Source of the DNA: Bradyrhizobium altum
Lineage (GTDB): Bacteria; Pseudomonadota; Alphaproteobacteria; Rhizobiales; Xanthobacteraceae
Reading direction: 5' to 3'
Length of the DNA: 64,000 bases
Assembly (NCBI RefSeq): GCF_020889705.1
Contig: NZ_JACMYP010000006.1
Location: 25,220 to 89,219 of the forward strand
Shown here: one piece after another, positions 17,302 through 26,467 of the stretch
Position numbering within the stretch: the stretch's first letter is position 1
How the letters are laid out: every line of letters begins with the position of its first letter
Program-made: the position numbers and the translations under genes
The notes under the pieces: generated by a model
Database searches by the model: none
The model's input: only the letters and a program-made list of their open reading frames with translations
Told to the model about the DNA's origin: nothing

Positions 17302-18303
17302 TTAGCAACCCGCAACTGCCCGGTGTCCCGGCCGATCCGGATCGACGGTCAGGCCAACCCGTGCCCGGTAATCGCCTGGGGTCATCGATTCGGATGCATT
17401 GAAGAGGCGGTAGAACGTCGCGAGACTCTCGAAGCCGCAGGCAAACGCGACCTCGGCGATCGTCTGCCCGGATTGCTCGCGGAGCAGGCGGCGGCTTTGC
17501 GCGAGCCGAAGCGCGGTGACGGTCTCCGAGAAGCTCATCTCGGTCTCCTCGAACAGGATGTGCAGGTGACGCACCGAGATGCCGAGCAGGCCGGCAATCA
17601 GGGTTGGCGTCAGCGCCGCGTTCGAGAGATGCCGCCGGATCAGGCGGCGGGCCAACGACAGATGGGCGCTTCGCAGGGCCTGCTGCGCGAGCCGGCTCTT
17701 TGGCCGCATGATGCCGCGCTCGATCAGCGCGATATGGGCGAGCGCCTGCACCATCGGGGCCGTGTCCGCCGCGGTGGCGTCATGGCCTTCGACGAGGTCG
17801 CGGAAGCAGGATTCGAGCAGTGGCCGCAGCGCGGTCTCATCCTGCATGGGTCTCGGGACCAGTTCGCCGAGCTCGGCACCCGGCGGGACGATGTTCGTCA
17901 CCGGGATCTTGATGATGCGCAGGTGGAAGCCGTCATCGTGCAGCGGGACGGTGCGATAGGGCAGGTCCGAATAGCTGGTCGCGAACATGCCGTCGCGCAC
18001 CGCGAATTCATCGAGCCGCGCGCCGCCGAACCAACCGCCACCGCCGAGCTGCTGGTAGATGCACAGGCTGTCGCTGCGCGCGTCTGCGATGTCGCCGGCG
18101 CGCCGCTCGACGCGGTAGGGCGAGGCACGCAGCTCGACCAGCCCGGCATCGCCGAGCTGGCGCAGCGAGAACTCGCCGAAGAAGTCGCGGCGGTGCTGGG
18201 GTTCGAGTTCTGCGGTGACGCCGAACAACCCCTTGGCGCGGACCTCGCGCCAATAGTCGAAGCGATCGCGGGGATCGACTTGCTCAGTGGACCATGTGTA
18301 CAC
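17302..18303 (-). CDS. AraC-family regulator with N-terminal AraC-binding-like domain
   Basis: About 333 residues. The N-terminal part (RFDYWREVRAKGLFGVTAELEP to about residue 180) is the 'AraC-binding-like' sensor domain, followed by a two-HTH AraC domain (LIAGLLGISVRHLHILFEETE; IAEVAFACGFESLATFYRLFNASESMTPGDYR). The chosen start is GTG at 18301-18303 (VYTWSTEQVD), with AGGGG about eight bases upstream. No ATG in this frame gives a conserved start. The gene is divergent from the caspase-like gene with 250 bp between, so it may regulate that gene or itself; the inducer is unknown. Confidence 0.82.
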   Translation of the reverse strand: MYTWSTEQVDPRDRFDYWREVRAKGLFGVTAELEPQHRRDFFGEFSLRQLGDAGLVELRASPYRVERRAGDIADARSDSLCIYQQLGGGGWFGGARLDEFAVRDGMFATSYSDLPYRTVPLHDDGFHLRIIKIPVTNIVPPGAELGELVPRPMQDETALRPLLESCFRDLVEGHDATAADTAPMVQALAHIALIERGIMRPKSRLAQQALRSAHLSLARRLIRRHLSNAALTPTLIAGLLGISVRHLHILFEETEMSFSETVTALRLAQSRRLLREQSGQTIAEVAFACGFESLATFYRLFNASESMTPGDYRARVGLTVDPDRPGHRAVAGC

Positions 18304-18553
18304 GGAAAAGCCCCTGGAGTGCCCTTGGGACGTGCGGAGAGCTCGCGCCGGATGGAAGCTGGAATCTATCACGCGGGCCGTAAAAAGAAACTTGACCTGG
18401 GACGGACGGGACGCCTCATGGGGGCCAAGAGGGACGCCAAGGGGGCGGTCACGACGGCCATTCGGCGTCGGCCTTGAACCGGCCAAACGGCTGATCCGAC
18501 TATTAGGCGGCGGTCGCACGAGCCGCGCACTTGTCGTGCAGGCGGGAGTTGGG

Positions 18554-20050
18554 ATGAAGAGCTGGCTTTCGAGACTTTCAGCGGCCATGTTGGCGGTCGC
18601 CTTTGTCGGATCGGCGGCGCCCGCCCAGGCTGAAAAGCGCGTCGCGCTGGTGATCGGCAACAATGATTACAGGAACGTGCCCAAACTGCAGAAGGCGGTC
18701 AACGACGCCCGCACCATGGGCGATACGCTGAAGCAGCTCGGTTTCAACGTCATGGTGGCCGAGAATTTGAACCGGCAGGCGTTCTCCGAGACGCTGCTCG
18801 CCTTCGACCGCGCCGTGGAACCCGGCGACACCGCGTTCTTCTTCTATGCCGGTCACGGCTTCGAGATCGCGGGCCAAAATTTCCTGCTGCCGACCGACGT
18901 GCCGGCCGCCACCGAAGGGCAGGAAGAGCTGGTGCGCGACGCTTCGGTTCTCGCCGACCGCATCATCGAGCGGTTGCAGAACAAGAAGGCGCGGACCTCG
19001 ATCCTGGTGTTCGACGCCTGCCGCAACAATCCATTCGAGCGCGCCGGCACGCGCGCCGTTGCCGGCGGCGGTGGGCTGGCGCCGATGACGCAGCTGCCCG
19101 AAGGCGTGTTCTCGGTGTTTTCGGCGGGGCCGCGCCAGACCGCGCTCGACCGGCTCTCGAACGACGACGCCAATCCCAATTCGGTGTTCACGCGAACCTT
19201 TGCCAGGGAGTTGCTGCAGCCCGGTGAAAACCTGGTGCAGGTTGCCCAGCGTACGCGGCGCCTGGTCAGCGAGATGGCCGAGACCGTGAAGCACAAGCAG
19301 ATCCCGGTTTATTTCGACCAGATGGTCGACGACGTCTTCCTGAACGGGATCGCGAAGGGGCAGGCCGAGGCGGCCAAGCCGTCCGCTCCGCCGCAGCAGG
19401 TGGCCGCGCTGCCGCCGGTCTCGGTGCCGAAGCTGCCGAAGGACGATTCCATCAACGCGCCGATCGCGAGCTTCTCGCGGCACAATGGCGGCTGGACTGT
19501 CGTGTTCTCGATCGCCGATCCGACGCTCGGCATCTCCTGGCGGATCGGCGATAGCGGCGATTTCCGCGAAACCGGCTTCATGGACACGCTCGATCCGCGC
19601 ACGCGCAAGCGGATGCCCAATCCATCGATCGAGCTGCCGGCCGATGCGCCGGCGGCCACGATCGAGCTTCGCTATGTCGATACGCAGGGCGAGATGCAGG
19701 GGCCGTTCCCGATCAAGTTCGATCCCGACGCCGCGCTGATCCGCGACCAGCGCAAGATCCTCGACATGACCGCGACGAGCTGGCTGTCGTTCCGCGAGTT
19801 CAACGGGTTGCTCGTCTACTATACGCACCTGATGTCGTATCGCTGTGCGATCCGCGAGGTGCGGATCGGCATCGACACCGCGGTACCGGACAAGGTCTTG
19901 AAGATGCCGGCCTGCAATTCGCGCGATCCGAGCGCAATCCCGTCCGACGCGCAGCCCTATCTGAAGCTCGCGCCGCAGACCAAGTCGGTCTCGGTGGAGC
20001 TGACCTATCGCGACGGCAGCGTGTCGGAAATCAAGACGTTCAGGCGATAG
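18554..20050 (+). CDS. Secreted caspase-fold (peptidase C14-like) protein
   Basis: 498-residue protein with a Sec-type signal peptide (MKSWLSRLSAAMLAVAFVGSAAPAQA, cleavage near 26). Residues about 28-260 form a caspase/metacaspase-like p20 fold: KRVALVIGNNDYRNVPKLQKAVNDA, the catalytic His in FFFYAGHGFEI, and the catalytic Cys in LVFDACRNNPF. The His-Cys dyad is intact. A proline-rich linker (PSAPPQQVAALPPV) leads to a C-terminal domain of about 200 residues that I do not recognise, with beta-rich character. Such proteins are common in Bradyrhizobium; their substrates are not known. The ATG at 18554 follows GGGAGTTGG. Confidence 0.85.
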   Translation: MKSWLSRLSAAMLAVAFVGSAAPAQAEKRVALVIGNNDYRNVPKLQKAVNDARTMGDTLKQLGFNVMVAENLNRQAFSETLLAFDRAVEPGDTAFFFYAGHGFEIAGQNFLLPTDVPAATEGQEELVRDASVLADRIIERLQNKKARTSILVFDACRNNPFERAGTRAVAGGGGLAPMTQLPEGVFSVFSAGPRQTALDRLSNDDANPNSVFTRTFARELLQPGENLVQVAQRTRRLVSEMAETVKHKQIPVYFDQMVDDVFLNGIAKGQAEAAKPSAPPQQVAALPPVSVPKLPKDDSINAPIASFSRHNGGWTVVFSIADPTLGISWRIGDSGDFRETGFMDTLDPRTRKRMPNPSIELPADAPAATIELRYVDTQGEMQGPFPIKFDPDAALIRDQRKILDMTATSWLSFREFNGLLVYYTHLMSYRCAIREVRIGIDTAVPDKVLKMPACNSRDPSAIPSDAQPYLKLAPQTKSVSVELTYRDGSVSEIKTFRR

Positions 20051-20122
20051 CACAGCATCCTTGTCGTCCGATCTGCGTTACAGTCGGCGCCTGAGAGGCG
20101 AGGCAGCGATAAGGACGGCATC

Positions 20123-21367
20123 ATGGATGCAGGCAATCCGGCAGCGCCGAAGACGCGTCAGATGAAGGTGCGCTGCTGCGTCGTCGGCGGCGGGCCGGCC
20201 GGCATGATGCTCGGCTATCTGCTCGGACGCGCCGGGATCGACGTCGTGGTGCTGGAGAAGCACGCCGACTTCTTCCGCGACTTTCGCGGCGACACCGTGC
20301 ACCCGTCGACCCTGCAGGTGATGGATGAACTCGGTCTGATCGACGGCTTTCTGAAGCTGCCGCATCAGGACATTCAGAAGCTCGACGGCATGTTCGGCGG
20401 CACCTCGGTGCGGATCGCCGACCTCAGCCGCCTCAGCGTCAAATATCCTTTCATCGCGATGATGCCGCAGTGGGACTTCCTCAGTTTCCTGCGCGAGAGC
20501 GGCAAGCGTTTCCCCTCGCTGCAGGTTTTGATGAGCGCGGAGGCGACCGACCTGATCCGGCGCGGCGACGCTGTTGCAGGCGTCCATGTGAAAACGCCTG
20601 ATGGCCCCATCGAGATCGAGGCGGATCTCACGATCGGCTGCGACGGCCGCCATTCGATCGTGCGCGAGCGCGCCGGTCTCGACCTCGAGGAGATCGGCGC
20701 GCCGATGGACGTGCTGTGGTTTCGCGTCGGGCGGCGTCGGGACGAGACCGAGAATTTGTTCGCCCGCATCGACCACTGCAAGATGATGGTGACGTTCGAC
20801 CGCGGCGACTATTGGCAATGCGCCTATGTGATCGCCAAGGGACAATATGAGGCCGTTAAGGCGAGGGGATTGCCGGCGCTGCTCGACGACGTGCTGCGGC
20901 TCGCGCCGATCCTGAAGCCCGGCATCGGCGACGTGAAGAGCTTCGACGACGTCAAGCTGCTCACGGTCGCGATCAATCGCCTGACGCGCTGGACCCGTCC
21001 CGGCCTGCTCTGCATCGGCGATGCCGCGCATGCGATGTCGCCGATCGGCGGCGTCGGCGTCAACCTCGCGGTGCAGGACGCGGTCGCGACCGCAAACATT
21101 CTGGCGGCGAAGCTCGCACAAGGCTGCCCGCCGGAGGACGAACTCGATGCCGTGCGGCGGCGCCGCGAATTCCCGGTCCGGGTGACCCAACGCATGCAGG
21201 TGATTGCGCAGAACAACATCATCAGCGCTGCGCTGAAGGGTGGCGATCAACCGGTGCCGTTCGCGTTGCGGTTGATCACCGCGATGCCCTGGCTGCAAGG
21301 GCTGACGGCGCGCCTTGTCGCGATCGGGGTGCGGCCGGAGCACGTCCATTCGGCGGCGGCGCACTGA
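20123..21367 (+). CDS. FAD-dependent monooxygenase (PHBH/UbiH-like fold)
   Basis: 414-residue class A flavoprotein monooxygenase. The N-terminal dinucleotide-binding motif is VVGGGPAGMMLGYLLGRAG (about residues 19-37), with the E of VVLEKH binding the ribose. The DG motif is IGCDGRHSIVRE, and the GD motif is LLCIGDAAHAMSPIGGVGVNLAVQDA. These are the three fingerprints of aromatic hydroxylases and UbiH-like enzymes. The substrate (phenolic or quinone-like) cannot be named. It stands alone after the caspase-like gene with a 72-bp gap. Confidence 0.88.
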   Translation: MDAGNPAAPKTRQMKVRCCVVGGGPAGMMLGYLLGRAGIDVVVLEKHADFFRDFRGDTVHPSTLQVMDELGLIDGFLKLPHQDIQKLDGMFGGTSVRIADLSRLSVKYPFIAMMPQWDFLSFLRESGKRFPSLQVLMSAEATDLIRRGDAVAGVHVKTPDGPIEIEADLTIGCDGRHSIVRERAGLDLEEIGAPMDVLWFRVGRRRDETENLFARIDHCKMMVTFDRGDYWQCAYVIAKGQYEAVKARGLPALLDDVLRLAPILKPGIGDVKSFDDVKLLTVAINRLTRWTRPGLLCIGDAAHAMSPIGGVGVNLAVQDAVATANILAAKLAQGCPPEDELDAVRRRREFPVRVTQRMQVIAQNNIISAALKGGDQPVPFALRLITAMPWLQGLTARLVAIGVRPEHVHSAAAH

Positions 21368-21403
21368 CAGGCGTCGCGCGCAGGGAAGGAATTTGTCAAG
21401 GAT

Positions 21404-21426
21404 AACAGCTCCTTAAAGGAGCCGTT
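21404..21426. promoter_or_regulatory. Near-perfect inverted repeat upstream of outer-membrane protein gene
   Basis: AAC-a-GCTCCTT-a-AAGGAGC-c-GTT at 21404-21426 forms 10 pairs with symmetric mismatches. It lies 38 bp after the monooxygenase stop and about 140 bp before the outer-membrane protein start. It could be an operator or a weak hairpin; there is no T-run after it on the plus strand. Confidence 0.4.
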
Positions 21427-21566
21427 AGAAGTTGCGTGATTGCAACGGACAGACATGATTCGAAACCGGCGCACGTGGATTCTGCAGGGCCAGTTCCCGC
21501 GGTTTGCTTTTGGTAAGGGTCTCTCTGGGAAAGCTCGTCTCCATCAGACAATCTGGGGATGCCACC

Positions 21567-22343
21567 ATGTCTCATGCCAAATTCATTGCCGCGCTGACCG
21601 TGACCACGGCGCTCGGCGTCGGCGCTGCATCGGCCGCCGACCTTGCCGCCCGTCCGTACACCAAGGCGCCGGCCTATGTGGAAACGCTCTACAACTGGTC
21701 CGGCTTCTACATTGGCGGCCATCTCGGCGGCGCCTGGACCAACGAGCAGTGGGTCAACAGCGCGAACACGACCGCGTTCGGCGATCTCGCGCCCGACCAG
21801 GGCTTTCGGCAGCGCGGCTCGGGCTTCATGGGTGGCGGTCAGATCGGCTACAACTGGCAGGCCAACAACTTCGTGTTCGGCGTCGAGGGCACGATCTCCG
21901 GGCTCGACAATTCCGGCCGCGTCACCAACACGGTGTTCGGCGTCGGCCGCGACGATCAATTCAGCTGGCGCTCGAACGTCATGGCGACGATCGTCGGCCG
22001 TGCCGGCTACGCGATCCAGAACAACCTGCTCTATTTCAAGGGCGGCTATGCCGGCGTGAACAACCGCCTGTCCGTCGTCGACAACCTTCCGCCGGCAACG
22101 GGCTCCGGCAGCCAGACCCATTGGGCGAGCGGCTGGACCGTCGGCGCCGGCTGGGAATACGGCATCACCCGCAACTGGACCATCGGCGTCGAATACAATT
22201 ACGCGGCCTTCGAGCGCCAGACCTATCAGCTCGCCGGCACCGCGGCGGGCACCTACACGTTCGACGCCAAGCCGCGCGACATCCAGTGGGCGGTGGTGCG
22301 CATGAACTACAAGTTCGACGCGCCGGTCATCGCGCGCTACTGA
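21567..22343 (+). CDS. Outer-membrane beta-barrel protein (Omp31/RopB-like)
   Basis: 258 residues. A cleavable signal peptide ends at ALGVGAASA, followed by ADLAARPYTKAPAYV, the start of mature proteins in a large Bradyrhizobium/Brucella outer-membrane family. The barrel has alternating strands beginning with YNWSGFYIGGHLGGAW and GGGQIGYNWQANNFVFGVEG, and ends VRMNYKFDAPVIARY with an aromatic C-terminal residue expected for BAM insertion. The start ATG at 21567 has GGGGA eight bases upstream. It is followed by an intrinsic terminator. A second family member is encoded on the opposite strand at 23387-24178. Confidence 0.9.
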   Translation: MSHAKFIAALTVTTALGVGAASAADLAARPYTKAPAYVETLYNWSGFYIGGHLGGAWTNEQWVNSANTTAFGDLAPDQGFRQRGSGFMGGGQIGYNWQANNFVFGVEGTISGLDNSGRVTNTVFGVGRDDQFSWRSNVMATIVGRAGYAIQNNLLYFKGGYAGVNNRLSVVDNLPPATGSGSQTHWASGWTVGAGWEYGITRNWTIGVEYNYAAFERQTYQLAGTAAGTYTFDAKPRDIQWAVVRMNYKFDAPVIARY

Positions 22344-22369
22344 ACGACACTGAGGCGAACAGGATGCAG

Positions 22370-22401
22370 GAGCCCCGGCGAATGCCGGGGCTCTTGTATT
22401 T
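22370..22401 (+). terminator. Intrinsic terminator after outer-membrane protein gene
   Basis: GAGCCCCGGC (22370-22379), loop GAAT, GCCGGGGCTC (22384-22393), then TTGTATTT. The 10-bp GC-rich stem is perfect. It lies between two convergent genes and probably stops the plus-strand transcript. Confidence 0.8.
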
Positions 22402-22416
22402 CATGGATCCTGTGGT

Positions 22417-23187
22417 TCAGGCCATCACCGAATAGCCGCCGTCGACGGGGATCGCGGTGCCTGTGACGAAGTCCGACGCCGGCGAGGCCAGGAACACGGC
22501 GATGCCCGCGAAGTCGTCGATGGCTCCCCAGCGGGCCGCCGGCGTGCGTGCGAGCACGCGCTCGTGCAGCCCGGCGACCTGCTGGCGCGCGCCCTTCGTC
22601 AGATCGGTGTCGATCCAGCCTGGAAGGATGGCGTTGACCTGGATGTTGTCGGGGGCCCAGGCGTTGGCGCAGGCGCGGGTGTACTGCACGATGCCGCCCT
22701 TGCTCGCGGCATAGGCCGCAGCAAAGCTTGCGCCGAAGATCGACATCATCGAGCCGATGTTGATGATCTTGCCGTGGCCCGAGGCCTTGAGCGCCGGATA
22801 GGCCGCCTTCGAGCACAGGAAGGCGCTGGTGAGGTTGGTGTCGATCACCTTGCTCCACTCGTCGAGCTCGAGCTCGTGCGGCGGCTTGCGGATGCTCATG
22901 CCGGCGTTGTTGACGAGGATGTCGATCCGGCCGAGCTCGCCCGTGACCCGATCGACCATGGCCGCGACGGCAGCCTTGTCGGTCACGTCGGTTGCCACCG
23001 CGATCGCCTTGACGCCGCGCTTGCCCAGATCCTCGACGGCAGCCTTCGATTTCGCCTCGTTGCGGCCGACCACGGCAACCGCCGCGCCGGCATCCGCCAG
23101 GCCGCGCGCCATGCCAAGCCCGATGCCGCCATTGCCGCCGGTGACGATCGCGACCCGGCCGGAGAGATCAAACTGTCCGTTTCTCAT
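22417..23187 (-). CDS. SDR-family oxidoreductase
   Basis: 256-residue short-chain dehydrogenase/reductase of the classical type. The NAD(P)-binding motif is TGGNGGIGLGMA (about residues 15-26), NNAG is at about 90, the catalytic Ser is in INIGSMMS, and YAASKGG supplies Tyr-x-x-x-Lys. The C-terminal PVDGGYSVMA is typical of gluconate-5-dehydrogenase-like and 3-oxoacyl reductase-like members. The start (MRNGQFDLSGRVAIVTGG, 23187) is set by domain alignment. The substrate is not assignable. A terminator lies 138 bp upstream, so it has its own promoter. Confidence 0.88.
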   Translation of the reverse strand: MRNGQFDLSGRVAIVTGGNGGIGLGMARGLADAGAAVAVVGRNEAKSKAAVEDLGKRGVKAIAVATDVTDKAAVAAMVDRVTGELGRIDILVNNAGMSIRKPPHELELDEWSKVIDTNLTSAFLCSKAAYPALKASGHGKIINIGSMMSIFGASFAAAYAASKGGIVQYTRACANAWAPDNIQVNAILPGWIDTDLTKGARQQVAGLHERVLARTPAARWGAIDDFAGIAVFLASPASDFVTGTAIPVDGGYSVMA

Positions 23188-23325
23188 TGTTGTTGTCCGC
23201 TGTGGTTTGAATCCGGTCGCGACAGTGCCCGATCGCCACAGCGCTGACCAGATCGGGCGCGGCCGGTCGGCCCTGCGCCAGGAGGCGTGCGCGCGAGATC
23301 GTTCTCGACAGCGCTCAGGCAACAA

Positions 23326-23353
23326 AAAAGCCCCGGACAATGCCGGGGCTTTT
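23326..23353 (-). terminator. Bidirectional-type intrinsic terminator after second outer-membrane gene
   Basis: AAAAGCCCCGG (23326-23336), loop of six, CCGGGGCTTTT (23343-23353): an 11-bp stem with A/T runs on both sides. On the minus strand it directly follows the outer-membrane gene ending at 23387 and ends in a TTTT run. Confidence 0.85.
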
Positions 23354-23386
23354 CGTCTGCTATGTCAGCAGGGATCAGTACTCAGC

Positions 23387-24178
23387 TCAGTACTTGGCAA
23401 CAACCGGACCGGTCCAGTTGAAGCGATAGACCAGCGAGGTGCTGATGGTCTGGACGAACGGCTTGAAGGTGATGTCGCGGCCGTTCGAGATATTGGTGAC
23501 GTCGGCGAGTTCCGAGATGTTCCTTTTGTCGTAGTAGGCAGCGCGGTACTCGGTCTTCATGAACCAGCCCGGCGCGGTGATGCCGAAGATGTTCAGGTTG
23601 TTCTCGACGCCGCCGCCGACGAACCAGCCGCTGCGATCGAAGCCGTTGGTGTGCAGGCCGGACGGGAGAGCGGTCGCGGTGTTGAACAGCGTGGTGCCCT
23701 TCCAGTGCGAGCTGGAGTAACCGGCGTTGACGTAGGACAGAACGTTCGGAGCGACCAGATAACCGAGGCGCGCACCGGCAGCCCAGCTGTAGTCGTTCTT
23801 GATGTTGCCGGCGATGAACGGACCCTGATCCTGGATCGTGCCCTTCAGGCTGCCGAACTGACCGTCGGCGAACACGCCGAGGACCCAGCTGTTGGCGGTC
23901 TGCCAGTCGTAACCGGCACCGACGGTGCCGAACCAGCCATCGCCGCCCTGGCGCTGGTTGAAGCCGAGGATCGGAGCGCCCGTGGTGGTCGACTGAACGC
24001 CAGTGTCAGCATCCCAGATGCCGCCGCCGCCACCGCCGAAGATGTAGAAGCCGGTCCAGCTCGGCGCCACCGCGATCGGAGCAGGTGCCTTGGTGTAGGG
24101 GCGGGCGGCCAGATCGGCAGCCGACGCGGAACCCGTCATCGCAGCAACCGCGGTCAGAGCGAGCAAAATCTTCTTCAT
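23387..24178 (-). CDS. Outer-membrane beta-barrel protein, second Omp31-like paralogue
   Basis: 263-residue porin-like barrel. The signal peptide is MKKILLALTAVAAMTGSASA, then ADLAARPYTKAPAPI as in the paralogue at 21567. Strands such as SWTGFYIFGGGGGGIW and GTVGAGYDWQTANSWVLGVF alternate hydrophobic residues, and the end VYRFNWTGPVVAKY is aromatic. The ATG at 24178 has GAGGA upstream; a TTG two codons earlier is less likely. It probably sits abundantly in the outer membrane and may bind or admit small solutes. It is monocistronic between the parE terminator and its own terminator. Confidence 0.9.
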   Translation of the reverse strand: MKKILLALTAVAAMTGSASAADLAARPYTKAPAPIAVAPSWTGFYIFGGGGGGIWDADTGVQSTTTGAPILGFNQRQGGDGWFGTVGAGYDWQTANSWVLGVFADGQFGSLKGTIQDQGPFIAGNIKNDYSWAAGARLGYLVAPNVLSYVNAGYSSSHWKGTTLFNTATALPSGLHTNGFDRSGWFVGGGVENNLNIFGITAPGWFMKTEYRAAYYDKRNISELADVTNISNGRDITFKPFVQTISTSLVYRFNWTGPVVAKY

Positions 24179-24342
24179 ATTCAAATCCTCGACTTTAGCG
24201 TTCGATCGGGTCGCTGACGGGGGCGCGATGGCACCGATTCCCGAAACTCATGTCAGGACTATACGTGGTTCCGCCGGAAATGCTGTTGCGGGTGAGACAC
24301 AACCGCCTGAAAAGGAAACCGCAGGCATTCTCCGAAAGGGCG

Positions 24343-24376
24343 AATGAAAACGGCCGCCCCGATCTGGAGGCGGCCG
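24343..24376 (-). terminator. Intrinsic terminator after parE
   Basis: On the minus strand, CGGCCGCC pairs with GGCGGCCG (plus coordinates 24351-24358 and 24369-24376), followed by TTTTCATT. It lies 31-64 bp past the parE stop. Confidence 0.7.
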
Positions 24377-24406
24377 GAAAATCATTTCAAATCAGTTGGT
24401 TGGACC

Positions 24407-26467
24407 CTAAACGTCGAGCAAATCGTCGCTTGCGAATTCGGCCTTGTCGGAGATGAAGGCAAAGCGGGCTTCCGCCTTGGTGCCCATCAGCCGCTCGACC
24501 GAGTCGGCGGTGCCCTCGCGATCGTCGGCGAGCAGCACCACGCGCAGCAGCGTGCGCTTGGCCGGATCCATCGTGGTCTCCTTCAGCTGCGCCGGCATCA
24601 TCTCGCCGAGGCCTTTGAAGCGATTCACCTCGACCTTGGCGTTTGCGTTGAATTCGCTCTTGAGCAACTCTTCCTTGTGGGCGTCGTCACGGGCGTAAAC
24701 CGACTTGGTGCCGTGCTTCAATTTGTAGAGCGGCGGCACCGCCAGATAGAGATGTCCCTCGTCGATCAGCCGCGGCATCTGCCGGTAGAAGAAGGTGATC
24801 AGGAGCGATGCGATGTGCGCGCCGTCGACGTCGGCGTCGGTCATGATGATGATGCGCTGATAGCGCAAATCTTCTTCGCGGTAGTGCGCGAGCGTGCCGC
24901 TGCCGATCGCCTGCACGAGATCGGAGAGCTGCGCGTTGGCGGTCAGCTTGTCCTTGCCGGCGGAGGCGACGTTGAGGATCTTGCCGCGCAGCGGCAGCAC
25001 GGCCTGCGTCTTGCGATCGCGTGCCTGCTTGGCGCTGCCGCCGGCCGAGTCGCCTTCGACGATGAAGAGTTCAGAGCCTTCGGTGCCGGCATCGGAGCAA
25101 TCCGCAAGCTTGCCGGGAAGACGCAGCTTCTTGCCGGCGGTCTTGCGCGCGGTTTCCTTTTCCTGGCGGCGGCGCAGCCGTTCCTCGGCGCGATCGATCA
25201 CGAAGTCGAGCAGCCGGTTGGCCTGGTTCGGATTGCCTGACAGCCAGTGGTCGAACGGATCCTTCATCGCCTGTTCGACGATGCGCTGCGCTTCGGCGGT
25301 GGCGAGGCGGTCTTTGGTTTGACCCTGGAATTCAGGCTCGCGCACGAACACCGAGAGCATCACGGCCGCGCCCACCATCACGTCTTCGGAGGTGATGGAG
25401 GCCGCGCGCTTGCCCTGACCGGCGCGCTCGGCGTGGTCCTTCAAGCCGCGCAGCAATGCGCTGCGCAGACCCGATTCATGCGTGCCGCCATCGGGCGTCG
25501 GCACCGTGTTGGTGTAGGACGACAGGAAGCCGTCGGCATCCGCAGTCCAGGCCACCGCCCATTCGCAGGCGCCATGCGCGCCGCTGCGGCCGGATTTGCC
25601 GGAGAAGATATCCTGATGCACCAGCGCGTCGGCATGGATCGCCGCGGCAAGATAGTCCTTCAGGCCGCCAGGGAAGTGAAACTTGGCTTCCGCCGGGACG
25701 TCTTCGACGCCCTTCAACAGCTCCTGGTCGCAGCGCCAGCGGATTTCGACGCCGCCGAACAGGTACGCCTTCGAGCGCGTCATCTTGAACAGGCGCTGCG
25801 GCTTGAAGGCCGCCTTGGCGCCGAAAATGTCGGTGTCCGGCTTGAAGCGGATTCGCGTGCCGCGGCGGTTGTTGATCTTGCCGAGGTCTTCGAGCTTACC
25901 CTTGGGATGGCCGCGCTCGAAGGTCATGCGGTGCAACTGCCCGCTGCGCGCAACCTCGACCTCGAGCCGCGAGGAGAGGGCGTTGACCACGGACACGCCG
26001 ACGCCGTGCAGGCCGCCCGAGGTTTCGTAGACCTTGGAGTCGAACTTGCCGCCCGAATGCAGCGTGCACATGATGACTTCGAGCGCCGACTTCTTCGGGA
26101 ATTTCGGATGCGGATCGACCGGGATGCCGCGGCCATTGTCGGTCACGGTCAGGAAGCCGTCGGTCGTCAACTCCACGTCGATGAAGGTGGCGTGGCCGGC
26201 GAGGGCCTCGTCCATGCAGTTGTCGATCACCTCGGCGAACAGATGGTGCAGCGCCTTCTCGTCGGTGCCGCCGATATACATGCCGGGCCGCCGGCGGACC
26301 GGTTCCAGCCCTTCCAGCACCTCGATATCGGCCGCCGTATAGCCGGCTTCGGCGCTTCCTGTGGAGCGGGAAGCAGCCTTCGCCGGGGCGCGTCCCTTCG
26401 GCTCCGGGGCTCCGAACAGATCGTCGGCGGATTTACTTTTGGCGTTTGACTTCAGCGGTTTGGACAT
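24407..26467 (-). CDS. parE: DNA topoisomerase IV subunit B
   Basis: 686-residue ATPase subunit of topoisomerase IV, which decatenates daughter chromosomes. The GHKL ATPase part has EVIDNCMDEA, TDNGRGIP and GGLHGVGVSVVNAL. The TOPRIM part has IVEGDSAGGSAKQARDR and MTDADVDGAHI. The C-terminus has RFKGLGEMMPAQLKETTMDP. ParE rather than GyrB is favoured by the length (about 690 rather than 800+), the lack of the GyrB insertion, and the ELFIVEGDSAGGSA context. A lysine/alanine-rich N-terminal extension of about 40 residues precedes the ATPase domain. Confidence 0.95.
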   Translation of the reverse strand: MSKPLKSNAKSKSADDLFGAPEPKGRAPAKAASRSTGSAEAGYTAADIEVLEGLEPVRRRPGMYIGGTDEKALHHLFAEVIDNCMDEALAGHATFIDVELTTDGFLTVTDNGRGIPVDPHPKFPKKSALEVIMCTLHSGGKFDSKVYETSGGLHGVGVSVVNALSSRLEVEVARSGQLHRMTFERGHPKGKLEDLGKINNRRGTRIRFKPDTDIFGAKAAFKPQRLFKMTRSKAYLFGGVEIRWRCDQELLKGVEDVPAEAKFHFPGGLKDYLAAAIHADALVHQDIFSGKSGRSGAHGACEWAVAWTADADGFLSSYTNTVPTPDGGTHESGLRSALLRGLKDHAERAGQGKRAASITSEDVMVGAAVMLSVFVREPEFQGQTKDRLATAEAQRIVEQAMKDPFDHWLSGNPNQANRLLDFVIDRAEERLRRRQEKETARKTAGKKLRLPGKLADCSDAGTEGSELFIVEGDSAGGSAKQARDRKTQAVLPLRGKILNVASAGKDKLTANAQLSDLVQAIGSGTLAHYREEDLRYQRIIIMTDADVDGAHIASLLITFFYRQMPRLIDEGHLYLAVPPLYKLKHGTKSVYARDDAHKEELLKSEFNANAKVEVNRFKGLGEMMPAQLKETTMDPAKRTLLRVVLLADDREGTADSVERLMGTKAEARFAFISDKAEFASDDLLDV

